A DNA stretch of 64,000 nucleotides from an uncultured Christensenellaceae bacterium (GTDB lineage: Bacteria; Bacillota; Clostridia; Christensenellales; UBA1242). The DNA lies in assembly GCA_910587225.1 (NCBI GenBank), contig CAJULT010000002.1, forward strand, positions 1-64,000, written 5' to 3'. The notes beneath the pieces were generated by a model. It did no database searches. It worked only from the letters and a program-made list of their open reading frames with translations, and was not told the origin of the DNA. The first letter of the stretch is position 1. Each line of letters begins with the position of its first letter. This document shows positions 61,246 through 64,000 of the stretch, piece after piece. The position numbers and the translations under genes were made by a program.

Positions 61246-61375
61246 ACACTTATGGTGCTTAGATGAATAAAATATATACAAAAAGAATAACAATAAAACA
61301 CAAAAAATTTTTCAAAAAAGTATTTACATTTGACTTCAAATGTGTTACTATATGGGCAAGAGGAGAAGATTAGAT

Positions 61376-61936
61376 ATGATAGATACCAAAGACTATAAGT
61401 ATATGAGAACTAAATTTAACACTCCAAACGATGGTGAACTTAACTACCAATTGTTCGCTGAAATCAATTGCATTGCAATACTCGGTGAACTTCAAGCCGT
61501 TACCGATGGCAGAATAGAAAAACTTACAAATTTTGATACAAACATATTAAATGGCGCGCCAGGTTATAATTTTCCAGGATCTACGCAATATGTCAAGGAA
61601 TCAAATCGATTACTTAAAAAATTTAAGGAAAACTGGGATAAAATACAAGGTTTAGACATTTTTAGGGAAATGTATGACCTCACTTTTGCTCGCTTTAATG
61701 GCGACATTTTCGATTTTTCTCACCTCTATTCAGATCAAGGAACTAAATACACAAAAGAAAACGTAATCTCATTTAATATTCTCAAATTTATGGAATTATT
61801 TTTCAAGGATGATGGCACTTTAAAAAATATTCATACCAAAGAATTTAAACAAGAAATGGTAGAAGTTTCAAAAAGTTTAAACTTGTGCTTAAACACTATA
61901 AATAAAAGAAGCAAAAAACCTGCTGAAGACGATTAA
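61376..61936 (+). CDS. Unknown soluble protein
   Basis: The 186-residue protein lacks a signal peptide and TM segment and I do not recognise it. It contains two helical regions ('LNYQLFAEINCIAILGELQ' and 'FLKFMELFF'-like near residue 140) separated by a Gly/Asn loop. AGGAG lies 10 bp before the ATG at 61376. A promoter (TTTACA, 17 bp, TACTAT) and terminator make it monocistronic. Confidence 0.7.
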   Translation: MIDTKDYKYMRTKFNTPNDGELNYQLFAEINCIAILGELQAVTDGRIEKLTNFDTNILNGAPGYNFPGSTQYVKESNRLLKKFKENWDKIQGLDIFREMYDLTFARFNGDIFDFSHLYSDQGTKYTKENVISFNILKFMELFFKDDGTLKNIHTKEFKQEMVEVSKSLNLCLNTINKRSKKPAEDD

Positions 61937-61962
61937 AAAAAGGAACTTACCGTTCCTTTTTT
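61935..61962. terminator. Bidirectional terminator
   Basis: AAAGGAACTTACCGTTCCTTT is flanked by A7 and T6, between convergent genes. Confidence 0.8.
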
Positions 61963-61963
61963 A

Positions 61964-63436
61964 TTATCCTTCAAATTCGTCTTCTACGTGAATCGAGTTA
62001 CTTTTATTAACATCTTCTAATAAGCGAGCTGCATCTAATAATGTTGTTCCTGTCACATCTTCAAACGATGGTGACAGTTTGTAAGTTTCAGCATCATTCT
62101 TCTCAAGAATCTTTTCTTGTTTACGTATTAACTGAGGGCTTTCCTCTGCAATAACTGCGCGCCGACGCAAAAATTGAGTCATAACGTCTACAGAAGCATC
62201 CTTTTCCTTCTCGCCTTTCCCCTCATCCTTTGATGGCGGGGTTGGCGTTTTTGTTTCTTTTTGCTCGGCTGGTTTACTGTCAGTTTTCTTGTCAGTCCCC
62301 AATGATTTAGAAGTACTTACAACTTCGCTAGCATAGTTGTTTAAAGGCTTCTTTTCGTCCTTTTTATCATCTTTCTTTTTGTCAGCTTTTGGGGCGTCCT
62401 TTTTTGCTGGCTTTGAAGCAGCTTTGGTTGCTTTTTTCGCGGGTGCTTTTGCGGGCGCTTTTTTAGCATTTGCTTTAGCTGTTGGTTTACTAGCGTTAGG
62501 CTTAGAGTCAACTCTTACCGCCCCTTCCTGCTTCTTTGCCTGCGCCTGCGCTACCTGCCCCATTGCCTCGGTATATTCTTTTCTAGGACTCATTGCCTGC
62601 TCTTTGTCAGCAGAAAGGATTTCCAACCCGCCTTCTTGCTTTAACACTTTATCAAGAAGCTTATGTTGAGCTGCAAAGTTTCCCTTCTTCTTTGCTTGCG
62701 TCTTAGGTTGTTTATCATCGGTTTTCTGCTCAGCGCCATTTTCTTCACCAAGCAGTATCTTTTCATCTTCCTCGTCAAGAAGCCCCTGCTCTTTTGCCTC
62801 GCGCAAAAACTCGGCAAGCGCTTTTTGTCCTTTCGCGCCCGCATTTTTGAGAAGCGCTATTGTACGCATTATGTAAATTTGAGAACCTATTTCCCCAATC
62901 TCACCATACATCTCGTCAAGTTCGGCTTGGTCATTAAGGAAATCAGCAAGTTCAGTAAAATCATCTTCAGTCAAACTAGGGTTATCAGTAAGACGGAAAG
63001 TTTTGTATATGCGCTCGCTCATCGCAACATTGTCACCAAGAACAAGCCTTGCAATAAAAGTTTTAAGAATAGTTAAGGTTGGATGTCCCTCAACGCGTTC
63101 GGTTAGATATAGCGTAGCAACCAACCCGTCATCATTAGTTACCTCAATTGAAAAGTTAAAGGTGCGTCCAAAATAATAGCTTTCAGCATAATATCGCGTT
63201 TCGCTCGCCTCCAAAACTTCCTTTTCCATTTTGGCAAGCTGCCTTCTAAGCTTTTCAGGAATATAATAGTTTCCTTCATCGTCCACCTGCCCAAGTAGGC
63301 GGTTCGATAAAATCAGCTGCTTTGTACGCACTTTATAATAGGCTATTTCATCTTTGTCAGTCAAAACTGTATCTTCACCCCAAACATGACATTCGGGAGC
63401 AAGCGTAACAATTTCTTCTTCATTTATAGCTGTCAT
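61964..63436 (-). CDS. Unknown protein with histone-H1-like Lys/Ala/Pro-rich middle
   Basis: The 490-residue protein has a structured N-terminal part (about 1-230, 'YYFGRTFNFSIEVTNDDGLV', 'LTILKTFIARLVLG'). It then has a long low-complexity region (about 290-410) rich in K, A and P with repeated 'KAPAKAPAKK' type units, then a charged C-terminus. The middle resembles H1-like tails and would bind nucleic acid or acidic polymers non-specifically. No family is recognised. It follows TTGATA-17-TATAAT and GAGGAAA. Confidence 0.75.
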   Translation of the reverse strand: MTAINEEEIVTLAPECHVWGEDTVLTDKDEIAYYKVRTKQLILSNRLLGQVDDEGNYYIPEKLRRQLAKMEKEVLEASETRYYAESYYFGRTFNFSIEVTNDDGLVATLYLTERVEGHPTLTILKTFIARLVLGDNVAMSERIYKTFRLTDNPSLTEDDFTELADFLNDQAELDEMYGEIGEIGSQIYIMRTIALLKNAGAKGQKALAEFLREAKEQGLLDEEDEKILLGEENGAEQKTDDKQPKTQAKKKGNFAAQHKLLDKVLKQEGGLEILSADKEQAMSPRKEYTEAMGQVAQAQAKKQEGAVRVDSKPNASKPTAKANAKKAPAKAPAKKATKAASKPAKKDAPKADKKKDDKKDEKKPLNNYASEVVSTSKSLGTDKKTDSKPAEQKETKTPTPPSKDEGKGEKEKDASVDVMTQFLRRRAVIAEESPQLIRKQEKILEKNDAETYKLSPSFEDVTGTTLLDAARLLEDVNKSNSIHVEDEFEG

Positions 63437-63485
63437 AAATGTTTCCTCTTACGTTCATTATACAATATCTGAAGCAAAATATCAA

Positions 63486-63797
63486 TCACTTTTTTAAATA
63501 ACTTACACAATATGGCTTTTCGGTAATAGAATTGATGGTTATACCATTTGAAACGCACTTTCCGTCATGATTAAAAAGGCAGTCAGTTCGGCAGTGAATT
63601 GAAAGAGCTTTGCTATCGCGCTGTGGCGCATACTCAGGTGGCTTTTCAAAAAGATGTTTGGTGCTGTCAAGTTCAGGCTTGGCATCATCTTTTTCAAAGG
63701 TTGAACAAATTACATGCGGGCTTACAAGTATTCCTTTTGCACGACAAGTATAGCAATCATTATATTTGCATTTGGTTTTTCTGCATCTTATATCCAT
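63486..63797 (-). CDS. DUF1540 protein with two cysteine-rich repeats
   Basis: The 103-residue protein has two copies of the C-x-N/Y type DUF1540 motif: 'CRKTKCKYNDCYTCRAKGI' near the N-terminus and 'CRTDCLFNHDGKCVSNGI' near the C-terminus, each ending with a further cysteine. The spacing suggests metal binding. Function is unknown. Confidence 0.85.
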   Translation of the reverse strand: MDIRCRKTKCKYNDCYTCRAKGILVSPHVICSTFEKDDAKPELDSTKHLFEKPPEYAPQRDSKALSIHCRTDCLFNHDGKCVSNGITINSITEKPYCVSYLKK

Positions 63798-63834
63798 ATT
63801 TTATCCCCTTTTGAGCAAAATGATTGCCAAATAA

Positions 63835-63864
63835 TTGACTTTTTAACCTTTCATAAAGTAAAAT
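63835..63864 (+). promoter_or_regulatory. rplI promoter
   Basis: TTGACT (63835-63840), 18 bp and TAAAAT (63859-63864), followed by AAAGGAG and the ATG at 63882. Confidence 0.6.
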
Positions 63865-63881
63865 TGTAAAAAGGAGATAAA

Positions 63882-64000
63882 ATGAAAGTAGTTTTACTTA
63901 AAGATGTTAGAGGCACTGGCAAAAAAGGTGAAATTAAAGAGGTTAGCGACGGCTATGCAAAAAATTTCCTCTTAAAACAGGGCTTTGCAAAAGCAGCAGA
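63882..64000 (+). CDS. rplI: 50S ribosomal protein L9, 5' part
   Basis: The first 39 codons encode '[20 protein letters not shown]' and '[19 protein letters not shown]', the N-terminal rRNA-binding domain of L9. AAGGAG stands before the ATG. The gene runs off the right edge. Confidence 0.95.
   Translation, partial: MKVVLLKDVRGTGKKGEIKEVSDGYAKNFLLKQGFAKAA

Overview
The window looks like a chromosomal segment of an uncultured, anaerobic, endospore-forming member of the Bacillota (class Clostridia, probably a gut lineage). The sequence basis is: AT-rich DNA with AGGAGG-type ribosome binding sites, a complete gerA-type germination operon behind a forespore-type promoter, a SpoVB-like flippase, rubrerythrin, DUF1540 and DUF378 proteins, an L10 leader RNA, and large InlB-B-repeat surface proteins. 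The genus cannot be named from sequence alone. No prophage, insertion sequence or CRISPR array was seen.

Layout. 1-1.4 kb: 5' part of a surface protein behind a promoter whose spacer is a C10/G10 tract. 1.5-7.6 kb: TVP38-like, VanW and P-type ATPase genes, and the CCA-adding enzyme. 7.7-10.5 kb: FtsH and a membrane partner. 10.6-15.3 kb: gerAA-AB-AC and an Fn3-like membrane protein. 15.4-18.2 kb: small membrane protein and LeuRS. 18.3-21.2 kb: second surface-protein locus, split by a one-base frameshift, with a sister promoter carrying a C9/G9 tract. 21.3-22.4 kb: rplJ-rplL behind an L10 leader, detached from rplKA and rpoBC. 22.5-28.4 kb: DUF378, CysRS, MarR, RecD2, ComFC and a P-loop protein. 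28.5-34.7 kb: tRNA-Glu, lipoprotein with GPH transporter, rubrerythrin, HU, and an operon ending in QueH and signal peptidase I. 34.9-36.4 kb: small hydrophobic protein, a compact structured RNA (raiA-motif candidate), two VirB2-like small membrane proteins, tRNA-Ser. 36.5-38.6 kb: nucleoside hydrolase and a glycosyltransferase. 38.9-48.8 kb: a 2802-residue surface protein and three small helical proteins, with a third poly-G/C promoter-like element. 48.8-51.2 kb: rpmG-secE-nusG-rplK-rplA. 51.3-52.6 kb: accessory genes including an orphan HicB and a 47-residue protein. 52.6-56.7 kb: dnaX-ybaB-recR-argS, with dnaX split at an A9 slippery run. 56.8-61.2 kb: tpiA, pgk, dus, SpoVB-like. 61.4-64 kb: unknown proteins, DUF1540 and the start of rplI.

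How parts connect. Most genes are translation, replication or repair housekeeping genes in compact operons. The accessory theme is the cell surface: two paralogous exported repeat proteins whose shared promoters differ by one base in a homopolymer (17 versus 16 bp spacers), a giant anchored adhesin-like protein and two VirB2-like proteins. The most notable signals are the phase-variable-looking promoter family, the programmed -1 frameshift site in dnaX, and the pseudoknotted RNA at 35.1 kb.
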